Shown here piece after piece: positions 40,624-49,451 of a DNA stretch of 64,000 bases (positions within the stretch are counted from its first letter, which is position 1; every line of letters starts with the position of its first letter). Below the pieces are notes generated by a model. It worked only from the letters and a program-made list of their open reading frames with translations. It had not been told where the DNA came from and did no database searches. This DNA comes from Psychrobacillus psychrodurans (GTDB lineage: Bacteria > Bacillota > Bacilli > Bacillales_A > Planococcaceae), in NCBI RefSeq assembly GCF_027563345.1, contig NZ_JAMKBK010000007.1; one strand, 5' to 3'. A program made the translations under genes and the position numbers.

Positions 40624-43600
40624 TTATTCAACTGTTCCAACTGGTTCTTCCTCCGCTGTGATTGGTAAGATACCAAGTGCGTCAGCTGCAGGAATATCAT
40701 CATCTTCATCTAAATCACGAAGCTCAATTTCTTCTTCATCGATTGTAAGCATCTTAACATCCATACCTAGACTTTGTAGTTCTTTAATCAATACTTTGAA
40801 TGATTCAGGAACTCCTGGTTCTGGTACACTTTCCCCTTTAACAATTGCTTCGTATGTTTTCACACGTCCAACAACGTCATCGGATTTTACAGTTAAGATT
40901 TCTTGTAACGTATAAGCAGCACCATAAGCTTCAAGTGCCCATACTTCCATTTCTCCGAAACGCTGTCCACCAAATTGCGCTTTCCCTCCAAGAGGCTGTT
41001 GCGTAACAAGTGAATAAGGTCCAGTAGAACGTGCATGTAGCTTATCATCTACCATGTGGGCAAGTTTAATCATATACATAACCCCTACAGATACGCGGTT
41101 ATCAAATGGTTCACCTGAACGTCCATCATATAGGATTGTTTTACCATCACGGTTAAGACCTGCTTCTTCCATTGTGTTCCACACGTCTTCTTCGTCTGCA
41201 CCATCAAATACTGGTGATGCCATATGAACGCCTAGCAGTCTAGAAGCCATACCTAAGTGAAGCTCTAATACTTGCCCGATATTCATACGAGAAGGTACAC
41301 CAAGTGGGTTTAACATGATATCAACTGGTGTGCCGTCTGGAAGGAATGGCATATCTTCTTCAGGAAGAATACGCGAGATAACCCCTTTGTTACCATGACG
41401 TCCGGCCATTTTATCCCCAACAGAGATTTTACGTTTTTGAACGATATAAGCACGAACTAATTGGTTAACACCTGGAGATAACTCATCGCCATCTTCGCGA
41501 TTAAATACTTTTACATCTAATACAATCCCACCAGCACCATGAGGTACACGAAGGGAAGTATCACGAACTTCACGAGCTTTTTCACCGAAGATTGCGTGCA
41601 GTAAACGTTCTTCTGCTGTTAGTTCTGTAACTCCTTTAGGTGTTACTTTACCAACAAGAATATCTCCATCACGAACTTCTGCACCAATACGGATAATTCC
41701 ACGGTCGTCCAAGTTGCGTAATGCGTCTTCTCCTACGTTTGGAATATCTCTCGTAATTTCCTCTGGTCCGAGTTTTGTATCACGTGATTCTGATTCATAT
41801 TCTTCAATATGCACTGAAGTATATACATCATCTTTCACTAATCGTTCACTCATAATTACGGCATCTTCATAGTTGTATCCGTCCCATGTCATGAAAGCTA
41901 CAAGTACATTACGTCCTAAAGCAAGCTCTCCTTGTTCCATAGAAGGACCATCTGCAAGAATATCCAGAGGTTTAACACGATCACCAATTTTTACAATTGG
42001 ACGTTGGTTTATAGATGTACCGTGATTTGAACGCTCAAATTTATGGACTTTATAAGATGTTAAATCACCTTTAACTTCTTTTCCATCCACGTCTTCAATG
42101 CGTCTAACACGAATTTCTTTTGCTTCAACATGTTCAACAATTCCGTGGTATTTCGCAATAACCGCGGCACCTGAATCACGTGCGTTCACATGTTCCATAC
42201 CAGTCCCAACGAATGGAGCCTCTGGATTTAATAACGGAACAGCTTGACGTTGCATGTTCGCTCCCATAAGTGCACGGTTGGAGTCATCATTTTCCAAGAA
42301 AGGAATACATGCTGTTGCAGCAGAAACAACTTGTTTCGGCGATACGTCCATATAGTCGATTTGCTCTTTTCTGAACACGGTATTATCACCGCGGAAACGA
42401 CCAACTACTTCTTCTTTCAGGAATTCTCCTTCATCAGATAATGGAGAGTTTGCTTGTGCTACCACATAGTTATCCTCTTCATCCGCAGTTAAATAGTCGA
42501 TACGTGATGTTACCAACCCTGTTTCAGGGTCAACACGACGATATGGTGTTTCAATAAATCCAAATTTATTCACTTTCGCAAAACTTGAAAGTGAGTTAAT
42601 AAGTCCAATGTTTGGTCCCTCTGGCGTTTCGATCGGGCACATACGACCATAGTGAGAGTAGTGAACGTCACGTACTTCAAATCCTGCACGCTCACGTGTT
42701 AAACCACCGGGTCCAAGCGCCGATAGACGGCGTTTATGCGTCAACTCAGCAAGTGGATTCGTTTGATCCATAAACTGAGATAATTGAGAACTACCAAAGA
42801 ACTCTTTAATAGATGCAATAACTGGGCGTATATTAATCAATTGTTGTGGAACGATTGACTGTGTATCGTTAATAGACATACGCTCACGAACTACACGTTC
42901 CATACGTGAAAGACCTATACGGAACTGATTTTGTAGTAACTCACCTACAGAACGTAAACGACGGTTACCAAGATGATCGATATCATCTGTGTTCCCAACG
43001 TTGAACAAAAGGTTAAAGAAGTAGCCAATAGATGAAACGATATCAGCAGGCGTAATGTTTTTAATCTCTGTTTCCACATACGCGTTACTTATAACGTTAA
43101 CTTCTTTTTGCTCTTCGTCATTTGGCGCATAAATCTTAATCGATTGGATTGTAATATCGTCCTCTAAAACACCACCTACTTGAGATAACGTTTTGAAGCC
43201 AATTCCATTTTCAAGATGAGGAATTAGACGATCTAGTACACGACGATCAATCAGCGTACCAGCTTCTACTAAAATCTCTCCTGTTTCTGGATCCACTAGC
43301 GTTTCAGCTATTGTTTGGTTAAACAAGCGATTTTTAATATGCAGTTTTTTGTTCATTTTGTAACGACCAACATTCGCTAAATCATAGCGTTTTGGGTCAA
43401 AGAAGCGAGAATATAACAGACTCTTTGCACTTTCCACTGTTGGTGGTTCACCAGGACGTAGACGCTCATAGATTTCTAGTAACGCTTTTTCAGACGTTTC
43501 TGTATTATCTTTTTCTAGCGTGTTACGTAAATATTCATTGTCACCGATTAAATCGATAATCTCTTGATCTGATCCAAAACCTAGTGCACGAAGTAAAACA

Positions 43601-44178
43601 GTAACTGGCAGTTTACGTGTACGATCGATACGAACATAAACTACGTCTTTTGCATCGATTTCGTATTCTAACCAAGCACCACGGTTCGGAATAACTGTTG
43701 ATCCAAAACCTTTTTTACCGTTTTTGTCTGTTTTATCATGGAAGTAAACACTTGGTGAGCGGACTAACTGAGATACGATTACTCGCTCAGCTCCGTTAAT
43801 AACGAAAGTTCCAGTTTCAGTCATTAATGGGAAATCACCCATAAAGACATCTTGTTCCTTCACTTCGTCCGTTTCTTTGTTGTGGAGACGTACTTTTACG
43901 CGTAATGGTGCAGCGTATGTTGCGTCACGTTCTTTCGATTCGTCGACGGAATATTTCGGTTCGTTTAAACTATAGTCGACAAATTCAAGTGATAGATTGC
44001 CTGTAAAGTCCTCGATTGGTGAAATATCTTTAAACATTTCACGTAAACCTTCTTCAAGGAACCATTCATAAGATGCCGTCTGAATTTCGATTAGATTCGG
44101 TAGTTCCAGCACCTCACTAATACGCGCAAAACTTCTGCGTTGGCGGTGTTGTCCGTATTGAACTAGTTGACCTGTCAA
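40624..44178 (-). CDS. rpoB: DNA-directed RNA polymerase subunit beta
   Basis: 1184 residues from TTG at 44178, giving the usual MTGQLVQYGQHRQRRSFARI start; GAGGGG lies 8 bases upstream. An in-frame GTG at 44187 overlaps that Shine-Dalgarno sequence. The rifampicin region (SSQLSQFMDQTNPLAEL, THKRRLSALGPGGL) is of the sensitive type. Ends with an acidic stretch (DEEEIELRDLDEDDD). Its leader carries two hairpins, see the separate entries. Confidence 0.98.
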   Translation of the reverse strand: MTGQLVQYGQHRQRRSFARISEVLELPNLIEIQTASYEWFLEEGLREMFKDISPIEDFTGNLSLEFVDYSLNEPKYSVDESKERDATYAAPLRVKVRLHNKETDEVKEQDVFMGDFPLMTETGTFVINGAERVIVSQLVRSPSVYFHDKTDKNGKKGFGSTVIPNRGAWLEYEIDAKDVVYVRIDRTRKLPVTVLLRALGFGSDQEIIDLIGDNEYLRNTLEKDNTETSEKALLEIYERLRPGEPPTVESAKSLLYSRFFDPKRYDLANVGRYKMNKKLHIKNRLFNQTIAETLVDPETGEILVEAGTLIDRRVLDRLIPHLENGIGFKTLSQVGGVLEDDITIQSIKIYAPNDEEQKEVNVISNAYVETEIKNITPADIVSSIGYFFNLLFNVGNTDDIDHLGNRRLRSVGELLQNQFRIGLSRMERVVRERMSINDTQSIVPQQLINIRPVIASIKEFFGSSQLSQFMDQTNPLAELTHKRRLSALGPGGLTRERAGFEVRDVHYSHYGRMCPIETPEGPNIGLINSLSSFAKVNKFGFIETPYRRVDPETGLVTSRIDYLTADEEDNYVVAQANSPLSDEGEFLKEEVVGRFRGDNTVFRKEQIDYMDVSPKQVVSAATACIPFLENDDSNRALMGANMQRQAVPLLNPEAPFVGTGMEHVNARDSGAAVIAKYHGIVEHVEAKEIRVRRIEDVDGKEVKGDLTSYKVHKFERSNHGTSINQRPIVKIGDRVKPLDILADGPSMEQGELALGRNVLVAFMTWDGYNYEDAVIMSERLVKDDVYTSVHIEEYESESRDTKLGPEEITRDIPNVGEDALRNLDDRGIIRIGAEVRDGDILVGKVTPKGVTELTAEERLLHAIFGEKAREVRDTSLRVPHGAGGIVLDVKVFNREDGDELSPGVNQLVRAYIVQKRKISVGDKMAGRHGNKGVISRILPEEDMPFLPDGTPVDIMLNPLGVPSRMNIGQVLELHLGMASRLLGVHMASPVFDGADEEDVWNTMEEAGLNRDGKTILYDGRSGEPFDNRVSVGVMYMIKLAHMVDDKLHARSTGPYSLVTQQPLGGKAQFGGQRFGEMEVWALEAYGAAYTLQEILTVKSDDVVGRVKTYEAIVKGESVPEPGVPESFKVLIKELQSLGMDVKMLTIDEEEIELRDLDEDDDIPAADALGILPITAEEEPVGTVE

Positions 44179-44213
44179 CTCATTCACCCCTCAATTAAAG
44201 CGATATTAGGTCT

Positions 44214-44248
44214 TTTCGATATGAACATTTTAGTGTATGATATCGAAA
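44214..44248 (-). promoter_or_regulatory. Hairpin in the rpoB leader next to the start
   Basis: TTTCGATAT (44214-44222) and ATATCGAAA (44240-44248) are exact complements around a 17-nt loop. The stem ends about 25 nt before the rpoB Shine-Dalgarno sequence. Confidence 0.6.
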
Positions 44249-44250
44249 GA

Positions 44251-44287
44251 CAAAAAGAAAACGAGTTCTTAACAAGAGCTCATTTTC
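44251..44287 (-). terminator. Candidate attenuator in the rpoB leader
   Basis: Minus strand: GAAAATGAG..CTT / AAG..CTCGTTTTC imperfect stem followed by TTTTTGTCTTT. It lies between the rpoB promoter and rpoB and looks like a leaky intrinsic terminator that would lower rpoBC relative to rplJL. Confidence 0.55.
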
Positions 44288-44377
44288 GATTAACCAAACT
44301 TTTTCTCGGCCAGTATACCCATTTCTACTTGTTTTTATTCAAAAGGGCATACGTCCTCAAAATAATATTTTTGCATT

Positions 44378-44406
44378 TTATTATAATATCATAGCGATTT
44401 TGTCAA
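44378..44406 (-). promoter_or_regulatory. Candidate SigA promoter of rpoB
   Basis: Minus strand: consensus -35 TTGACA (44401-44406) inside the last codons of the methyltransferase gene, then TAATAA at 17 bp or TATAAT at 15 bp spacing. Either could serve as -10. Confidence 0.6.
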
Positions 44407-45012
44407 GTCAATCTTTGTAGCTTTGATAATCCAATAACCTCTAGCTTTATCTACCACATCAACTTGACCAAAAATCTCTTCTAAATAACTAAAAGTTGAT
44501 GGTGCCCCTTGTTTCTTTTGAATCACAACCCACAATTCTCCCTTTGAAACTAACTTTTCATAGGATTCATTATAGAAACGAAAAATAGTTTCTTTCCCAG
44601 CGCGAATCGGTGGATTAGTTATAATAGCCGCAAAGTTCGCAGTGTCAACCGCTGACAATCCATCACTTTCATAGATTCGTACATTTTGTATCCCGTTAGC
44701 AGCAGCATTTTTTTCTGCAAGTTGGATTGCACGTGTGTTAACATCTACCAAATGAACTGTTCTTTTCTCATTTGCTTTTGCAATAGAAAGACCTATCGGC
44801 CCATATCCACAGCCTATATCTAAAATTGAACCTTCTAGATCCGGCGCTTCAAAAGCATCGATTAATACACGGGAGCCAAAATCTACTTCGCTCTTACTAA
44901 ATACACCTGCATCTGTTTCAAATCGGAAATTGTGCCCGAGCAACGTAAAATTCCAATGACGCGGTTTACTTTCCGTTTGAGGTTTCCTAGAGTAATAATG
45001 ATCAGACACCAA
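44389..45012 (-). CDS. ybxB: RsmC-like class I SAM-dependent methyltransferase (YbxB)
   Basis: 207 residues. Motif I ILDIGCGYGPIGLSIA (about 62-77), motif II HLVDVNTRAI, and the substrate-base motif ITNPPIRAG (NPP-type) around 131-139, as in RsmC-like N2-guanine methyltransferases of 16S rRNA. The target in Bacillales has not been shown to my knowledge. Located between rplL and rpoB, as in B. subtilis. Confidence 0.9.
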   Translation of the reverse strand: MVSDHYYSRKPQTESKPRHWNFTLLGHNFRFETDAGVFSKSEVDFGSRVLIDAFEAPDLEGSILDIGCGYGPIGLSIAKANEKRTVHLVDVNTRAIQLAEKNAAANGIQNVRIYESDGLSAVDTANFAAIITNPPIRAGKETIFRFYNESYEKLVSKGELWVVIQKKQGAPSTFSYLEEIFGQVDVVDKARGYWIIKATKIDLTKSL

Positions 45013-45035
45013 ATCACCCTCCGCAATACATACGA

Positions 45036-45071
45036 AGAAAAGCCCGTCGTTTACAGACGAGCTTTTTTCTT
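45036..45071 (-). terminator. Terminator after rplL
   Basis: AAAAGCYCGTC / GACGRGCTTTT stem with loop of 6, between rplL and ybxB; T-tail moderate on the minus strand (TTTTCTTCG). Probably partial. Confidence 0.75.
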
Positions 45072-45085
45072 CGAATTGTACAAAA

Positions 45086-45448
45086 TTACTTAACTTCTAC
45101 GCCTGCGCCAACTTCTTCAAGTTGTGCTTTGAAAGCTTCTGCTTCGTCTTTAGAAACGCCTTCTTTAAGAGCTTTTGGAGCGTTGTCAACTAATTCTTTA
45201 GCTTCTTTCAATCCAAGACCAGTGATTTCACGAACCACTTTGATTACTTTGATTTTTTGATCTCCAGCAGATGCTAGGATTACGTCAAAATCAGTTTTTT
45301 CTTCAGCAGCAGCAGCTCCGCCACCAGCAGCCATTGCCATTGGAGCAGCAGCAGTAACACCGAATTCTTCTTCAATTGCTTTTACTAAGTCGTTTAATTC
45401 AAGAACTGTCATTGATTTGATAGCTTCTAAGATTTGTTCGTTATTCAT
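45086..45448 (-). CDS. rplL: 50S ribosomal protein L7/L12
   Basis: 120 residues: N-terminal dimerisation helices (NNEQILEAIKSMTVLELNDL), Ala/Gly-rich hinge (AAGGGAAAAEEK) and the C-terminal factor-binding domain (KIKVIKVVREITGLGLKEAK). Present in four or more copies in the ribosomal stalk. 69 bp behind rplJ. Confidence 0.98.
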   Translation of the reverse strand: MNNEQILEAIKSMTVLELNDLVKAIEEEFGVTAAAPMAMAAGGGAAAAEEKTDFDVILASAGDQKIKVIKVVREITGLGLKEAKELVDNAPKALKEGVSKDEAEAFKAQLEEVGAGVEVK

Positions 45449-45517
45449 TATATTTTCCTCCTATTATGGATAATTTAGGCTATTAGCCTTTTAGTTGTGT
45501 TTAAGCCGCGTAATGAA

Positions 45518-46018
45518 TTATGCGCCTTGTTCTTCTTTTTGTTCTGCAACAGCTTTTGTTGCAAGCGCAAAGTTGCGCATTGGAGCTTGAAGTACTGAAA
45601 GAAGCATTGAAAGTAGTCCTTCGCGTGATGGAAGTTCTGCTAATGCTTTCACATCTTCAGCAGATGCTACAGTTCCTTCGATGATCCCAACTTTAATCTC
45701 AAGTTGTTCGTTCTTTTTAGCAAAATCATTAATGATTTTAGCAGGGGCAATTACGTCTTCGTTAGAAAATGCTACAGCATTTGGACCAACAAGGCTTTCG
45801 TTAATCCCATCAACTCCAGCAATTTCAGTAGCACGGCGTGTAAGTGAGTTTTTATAAACTTTGAATTCCACACCCGCTTCACGAAGTTGTTTACGTAATT
45901 CTGTTACTTGCGCAACGTTCAAACCGCGATAGTCAACAACTACTACGGAAGCAGCAGCTTTAAACTTTTCTGCAATTTCTTGAACTTGCACTTTTTTAGT
46001 TTCGATTGCTTTGTTCAT
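45518..46018 (-). CDS. rplJ: 50S ribosomal protein L10
   Basis: 166 residues: AIETKKVQVQEIAEKFKAAASVVVVDYRGL at the start (split domain), the conserved FKVYKNSLTRRA, and a C-terminal helix that holds L7/L12 dimers. L10 is the autoregulator of this operon through the leader at 46060-46190. Confidence 0.98.
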   Translation of the reverse strand: MNKAIETKKVQVQEIAEKFKAAASVVVVDYRGLNVAQVTELRKQLREAGVEFKVYKNSLTRRATEIAGVDGINESLVGPNAVAFSNEDVIAPAKIINDFAKKNEQLEIKVGIIEGTVASAEDVKALAELPSREGLLSMLLSVLQAPMRNFALATKAVAEQKEEQGA

Positions 46019-46059
46019 CTTGGCACCTCCTATAAGAATTGGCCATTTATACCGACAAA

Positions 46060-46190
46060 AGAAAAGCCTCTGTTCTACGAATAGACACAGAGGCAGAAAG
46101 TCATCATCTTAAAAGAATCTGAATTTACTTGTCCTCGGTAGGAAATTAAGCAGTTTATTGCTCCTACTGTCTTCGGTACAAATGTATATT
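46060..46190 (-). promoter_or_regulatory. L10 leader with attenuator (rplJ-rplL)
   Basis: Minus strand: the L10-binding motifs CCGAAGACAGTAGGAG (46160-46175) and CCTACCGAGGAC (46132-46143) are followed by an intrinsic terminator, GCCTCTGT / ACAGAGGC (arms 46065-46072 and 46087-46094) with TTTTCTTTT. This is the known Firmicutes arrangement in which free L10 or L10(L12)4 promotes termination. Confidence 0.9.
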
Positions 46191-46236
46191 TAACAACAAA
46201 GGTCATCTTAACAGACATCCCTTATACTGTCAACTA

Positions 46237-46929
46237 TTATTTAATGGATTGAGTATCAACTTTTACAGCTGGTCCCATAGTAGTCGTGATATTCACTGAC
46301 TTCATGTAAACACCTTTAGATGCTGCAGGCTTAGCTTTTTGAATTACATCAAATACTGCTAAGAAGTTTTCTACTAATTTATCGTCTTCAAAAGAAACTT
46401 TACCGATTGGAGCATGAATGATCCCTGCTTTTTCAGCACGGTATTCTACTTTACCAGCTTTGATCTCTTCGATAGCTTTTGTTACATCAAATGTAACTGT
46501 ACCAGTTTTAGGGTTTGGCATTAAACCTTTTGGTCCAAGTACACGACCGATTTTACCAACTTCACCCATCATATCAGGTGTTGCAACGATTACATCGAAG
46601 TCAAACCATCCTTGTTGGATTTTGTTAATATATTCAGTATCGCCCACATAATCTGCACCAGCAGCTTCTGCTTCTTTTAACTTTTCACCTTTAGCGAATA
46701 CTAATACACGTTGAGTTTTACCAGTTCCGTTTGGAAGAACTACTGCTCCACGGATTTGTTGGTCATTTTTACGAGTATCGATTCCTAAACGGAAAGCAAC
46801 TTCTACAGTCGCATCGAAGTTTACTGTGCTTGTTTTTTTAGCAAGCTCAATAGCTTCTTTAGCTGAGTATAATTTTGAAGCTTCTACTAATTTAGCTGCT
46901 TCTTGTAACTTTTTACCTTTGTTAGCCAT
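46237..46929 (-). CDS. rplA: 50S ribosomal protein L1
   Basis: 230 residues; ANKGKKLQEAAKLVEASKLYS start and a GPKGLMPNPKTGTVTFDV signature (about 128-145). Builds the L1 stalk that moves E-site tRNA. ATG at 46929 follows AAGGAGGACATTT; the longer open frame upstream has no ribosome-binding site. 128 bp behind rplK. Confidence 0.98.
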   Translation of the reverse strand: MANKGKKLQEAAKLVEASKLYSAKEAIELAKKTSTVNFDATVEVAFRLGIDTRKNDQQIRGAVVLPNGTGKTQRVLVFAKGEKLKEAEAAGADYVGDTEYINKIQQGWFDFDVIVATPDMMGEVGKIGRVLGPKGLMPNPKTGTVTFDVTKAIEEIKAGKVEYRAEKAGIIHAPIGKVSFEDDKLVENFLAVFDVIQKAKPAASKGVYMKSVNITTTMGPAVKVDTQSIK

Positions 46930-47057
46930 TATAAATGTCCTCCTTGATAGTGGTTTTAGCGGAATAAACCTCCCACGTGTAAAGGTTGCAGTTATCCTAT
47001 ATGAACAACTACAACCTTCCAAAAAACAATGCGTCATATCAAAATGCACATTAAGTA

Positions 47058-47483
47058 TTAGTCTTCGATCGTAATACCCATGCTGCGTGCAGTACCTTCA
47101 ACCATTAACATAGCTGCTTCAACAGATGCTGCGTTTAAATCTGGCATTTTTTGTTCTGCGATTTCGCGAACTTTTTCACGTTTCACTGTCGCCACTTTTA
47201 CGCGGTTCGGTTCACCTGATCCAGATTGAATACCTGCTGCTACTTTAAGTAACACTGCTGCCGGCGGAGTTTTTGTAATGAAAGTAAATGAACGATCTTC
47301 AAATACAGAAATTTCAACCGGAATGATTAGACCTGCTTGATCAGCAGTACGTGCGTTGAACTCCTTACAGAATCCCATGATGTTAACACCTGCTTGACCC
47401 AATGCTGGACCAACCGGCGGTGCTGGATTTGCTTTACCAGCAGGAATTTGTAATTTAACAACTTTAATCACTTTTTTAGCCAC
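47058..47483 (-). CDS. rplK: 50S ribosomal protein L11
   Basis: 141 residues, exactly the family length, from GTG at 47483 with AAGGAGGTGTG in front. Motifs KLQIPAGKANPAPPVGPALGQ and GVNIMGFCKEFNART. Forms the GTPase-associated centre and is the thiopeptide target; needed for RelA-type stringent response. Confidence 0.97.
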   Translation of the reverse strand: MAKKVIKVVKLQIPAGKANPAPPVGPALGQAGVNIMGFCKEFNARTADQAGLIIPVEISVFEDRSFTFITKTPPAAVLLKVAAGIQSGSGEPNRVKVATVKREKVREIAEQKMPDLNAASVEAAMLMVEGTARSMGITIED

Positions 47484-47612
47484 GAGACACACCTCCTTAA
47501 GTCCGTGATGTGGTAATTGGGTTGCCCCTCCCACTCAAATATCTGTCTCTCAGCTCTGCGCTGATAACATTAGAAAAATTAATACAGACCCATTTTCAGT
47601 CTGACCTTTGAA

Positions 47613-47641
47613 ATGATATCACTATTCTCCACCTTTAGCAA
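47613..47641 (-). promoter_or_regulatory. SigA promoter of rplK-rplA
   Basis: Minus strand: -35 TTGCTA (47636-47641), 17-bp spacer, -10 TATCAT (47613-47618). The following ~120-nt leader holds a CAGAC/GTCTG hairpin (47585-47603) of unknown role. Confidence 0.65.
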
Positions 47642-47654
47642 GTGGAAACATAAA

Positions 47655-48188
47655 TTATATTTTAATAACTTGTTCGAAATCTAGTTCCATATTAGTTTCT
47701 CGACCAAACATATCTACAGATACAGTTACTTTACCTTTATCTGTATCAATCACTTCTACTTTTCCTTGGAAGTGCGCAAACGGCCCTTCTAATACTTCCA
47801 CCAATTCTCCAACTGTAAAGTCTACTTCGACAACACGTTCTGCGTCACCCATTTGTTTAAGCATAGATTGAACTTCTTCCGGTGCCAGAGGTGTTGGTTT
47901 TGTTCCACCACCTGATGAACCAAGGAATCCAGTTACACCTGGTGTATTTCTAACCACATACCATGCATCATCTGTCATAATAAGTTCAACAAAAACATAA
48001 CCTGGAAAAGTTTTTCTAACAACAACACGTTTTTTGCCGTCTTTAAAATCCGTCTCCTCTTGCTCTGGGATATATACACGGAATATTTTATCCGACATAC
48101 CCATTGTTTCTACTCGTTTTTCTAAGTTTGCTTTTACTTTGTTTTCATACCCCGAGTAAGTATGAACAACATACCAATTTTTTTCCAT
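47655..48188 (-). CDS. nusG: Transcription elongation/antitermination factor NusG
   Basis: 177 residues: NGN domain (KNWYVVHTYSGYENKVKANLEKR, then GYVFVELIMTDDAWYVVRNTPGVTGFLG in two parts) and C-terminal KOW domain (VGELVEVLEGPFAHFQGKVEVID). In Bacillales it acts as a sequence-specific pausing factor. The ATG at 48188 matches the family start, yet the only strong Shine-Dalgarno sequence (AGGAGGGG) is about 23 bases away, see findings. Confidence 0.97.
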   Translation of the reverse strand: MEKNWYVVHTYSGYENKVKANLEKRVETMGMSDKIFRVYIPEQEETDFKDGKKRVVVRKTFPGYVFVELIMTDDAWYVVRNTPGVTGFLGSSGGGTKPTPLAPEEVQSMLKQMGDAERVVEVDFTVGELVEVLEGPFAHFQGKVEVIDTDKGKVTVSVDMFGRETNMELDFEQVIKI

Positions 48189-48233
48189 AGTGTCAGGACT
48201 AGTCGTCCGTCCCCTCCTTTTCTCAAGACAAAT

Positions 48234-48269
48234 GAAAAAACCCGTTCGTTTAATAAGACGGGCTATTTT
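48234..48269 (-). terminator. Intrinsic terminator between secE and nusG
   Basis: Minus strand: AGCCCGT / ACGGGTT stem with a 12-nt loop, then TTTTTT, ending about 20 nt before the nusG Shine-Dalgarno sequence. Placed within an operon, it is likely an attenuator. Confidence 0.75.
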
Positions 48270-48290
48270 CAAATATTTACATGCTACTTA

Positions 48291-48476
48291 TTATAACGCT
48301 AAATACCAACGGAACAATTCAGATACCCCTAAATCAACCAAAGCAAAAAATACAGCCATTGCTGCAACAGTAGCAAGCACAATTACAGTGTATTTAGCAA
48401 GCTCTTTGCGTTTAGGCCAACTTACTTTTCTCATTTCACTCATTACATTTTTGAAAAACCCACCAACATTAGCCAT
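48291..48476 (-). CDS. secE: Preprotein translocase subunit SecE
   Basis: 61 residues, the short Gram-positive form with one membrane segment (about 35-52) preceded by the conserved amphipathic helix MSEMRKVSWPKRKELAKYT. ATG at 48476; the upstream GTG in frame lacks a site. 41 bp behind rpmG. Confidence 0.96.
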   Translation of the reverse strand: MANVGGFFKNVMSEMRKVSWPKRKELAKYTVIVLATVAAMAVFFALVDLGVSELFRWYLAL

Positions 48477-48516
48477 TTTAGCTAAACCCCCACACAAGAA
48501 ATCTATATTACTTTAT

Positions 48517-48666
48517 TCATAACGTTTGTTTATGAAGCGTATGCACATTACAATGTGCACAATACTTTTTACGTTCAATTCGGATTGTTACATTCTCTTT
48601 AGATGCAGGAACCGTGTAATTACGGTTGCCACATTGAACACAACTTAAGACAATCTTCTTCACCAT
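48517..48666 (-). CDS. rpmG: 50S ribosomal protein L33
   Basis: 49 residues with intact zinc ligands Cys9, Cys12, Cys36, Cys39 (C+ form) and the tail HCNVHTLHKQTL. ATG at 48666 follows AAAGGTGAT. Position before secE is conserved in Bacillales. Confidence 0.96.
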   Translation of the reverse strand: MVKKIVLSCVQCGNRNYTVPASKENVTIRIERKKYCAHCNVHTLHKQTL

Positions 48667-48741
48667 AATATCACCTTTTTTCGGCGTATAAGTCTTTTTC
48701 AAGATTATCATCTTACACATTCCATGTCAACAAAATCCCAG

Positions 48742-49383
48742 TTATGCATAATTACTACCAATCTCCATATAGCGTTCTAGTTTACGCTTTACTCGTTGTA
48801 ATGCGTTGTCGATCGACTTTACATGACGATTCAATTCTTCGGAAATTTCTTGATATGATTGGCCATCCAAGTATAAGGCAAGTACTTGTTGTTCCAGCTC
48901 ACTTAATATTTCAGCCATCTTACCTTCCATGTAATCAAAATCTTCTCGATTGATGATTAATTCCTCTGGATCATCTATTACCGAACCTGCAATCATATCC
49001 ATCAAAGTTCGATCAGATTCTTCATCATATATAGGTTTATCCAATGATACATAGGAATTTAGCGGTATATGCTTTTGACGTGTAGCTGTTTTGATAGCGG
49101 TTATTATTTGTCGAGTAATACATAATTCGGCAAATGCTCGGAAAGAAGCAAGTTTCTCCTCCCTAAAATCCCGAATCGCCTTATACAATCCGATCATTCC
49201 CTCTTGTAGAATATCCTCTTTGTCTGCCCCTATCAAAAAGTATGATCTTCCCTTCATACGGACGAAAGAACGATATTTTGTTATTAAAAAATCTAGCGCT
49301 TCAGTGTTTCCTTGATGAACCATCTCTACAAGCTCTTCATCTAGTAAACTATCGAATTGTAGAATCTGCTCTGTCTTTTCCAA
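48742..49383 (-). CDS. sigH: RNA polymerase sigma factor SigH (Spo0H)
   Basis: 213 residues. Region 2 with LITKYRSFVRMKGRSYFLIGADKEDILQEG (two motifs), region 2.4 RQIITAIKTATRQKH and region 4 QVLALYLDGQSYQEISEELNRHVKSIDNAL. Sigma-30 of the transition to stationary phase and sporulation onset. TTG start at 49383 is set by GAGGTGA five bases upstream; the alternative TTG at 49404 has no site. Confidence 0.95.
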   Translation of the reverse strand: MEKTEQILQFDSLLDEELVEMVHQGNTEALDFLITKYRSFVRMKGRSYFLIGADKEDILQEGMIGLYKAIRDFREEKLASFRAFAELCITRQIITAIKTATRQKHIPLNSYVSLDKPIYDEESDRTLMDMIAGSVIDDPEELIINREDFDYMEGKMAEILSELEQQVLALYLDGQSYQEISEELNRHVKSIDNALQRVKRKLERYMEIGSNYA

Positions 49384-49451
49384 TGAAGTCACCTCAGCTA
49401 ACAAGAATATTATTCCAATTATACAGGAAGAAAATTTATAGCGTCAATGAA

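Noticed and set aside
36861..44178. Several plus-strand and alternate-frame ORFs inside rpoB and rpoC
   Set aside because: All are shadows of the two large conserved genes.
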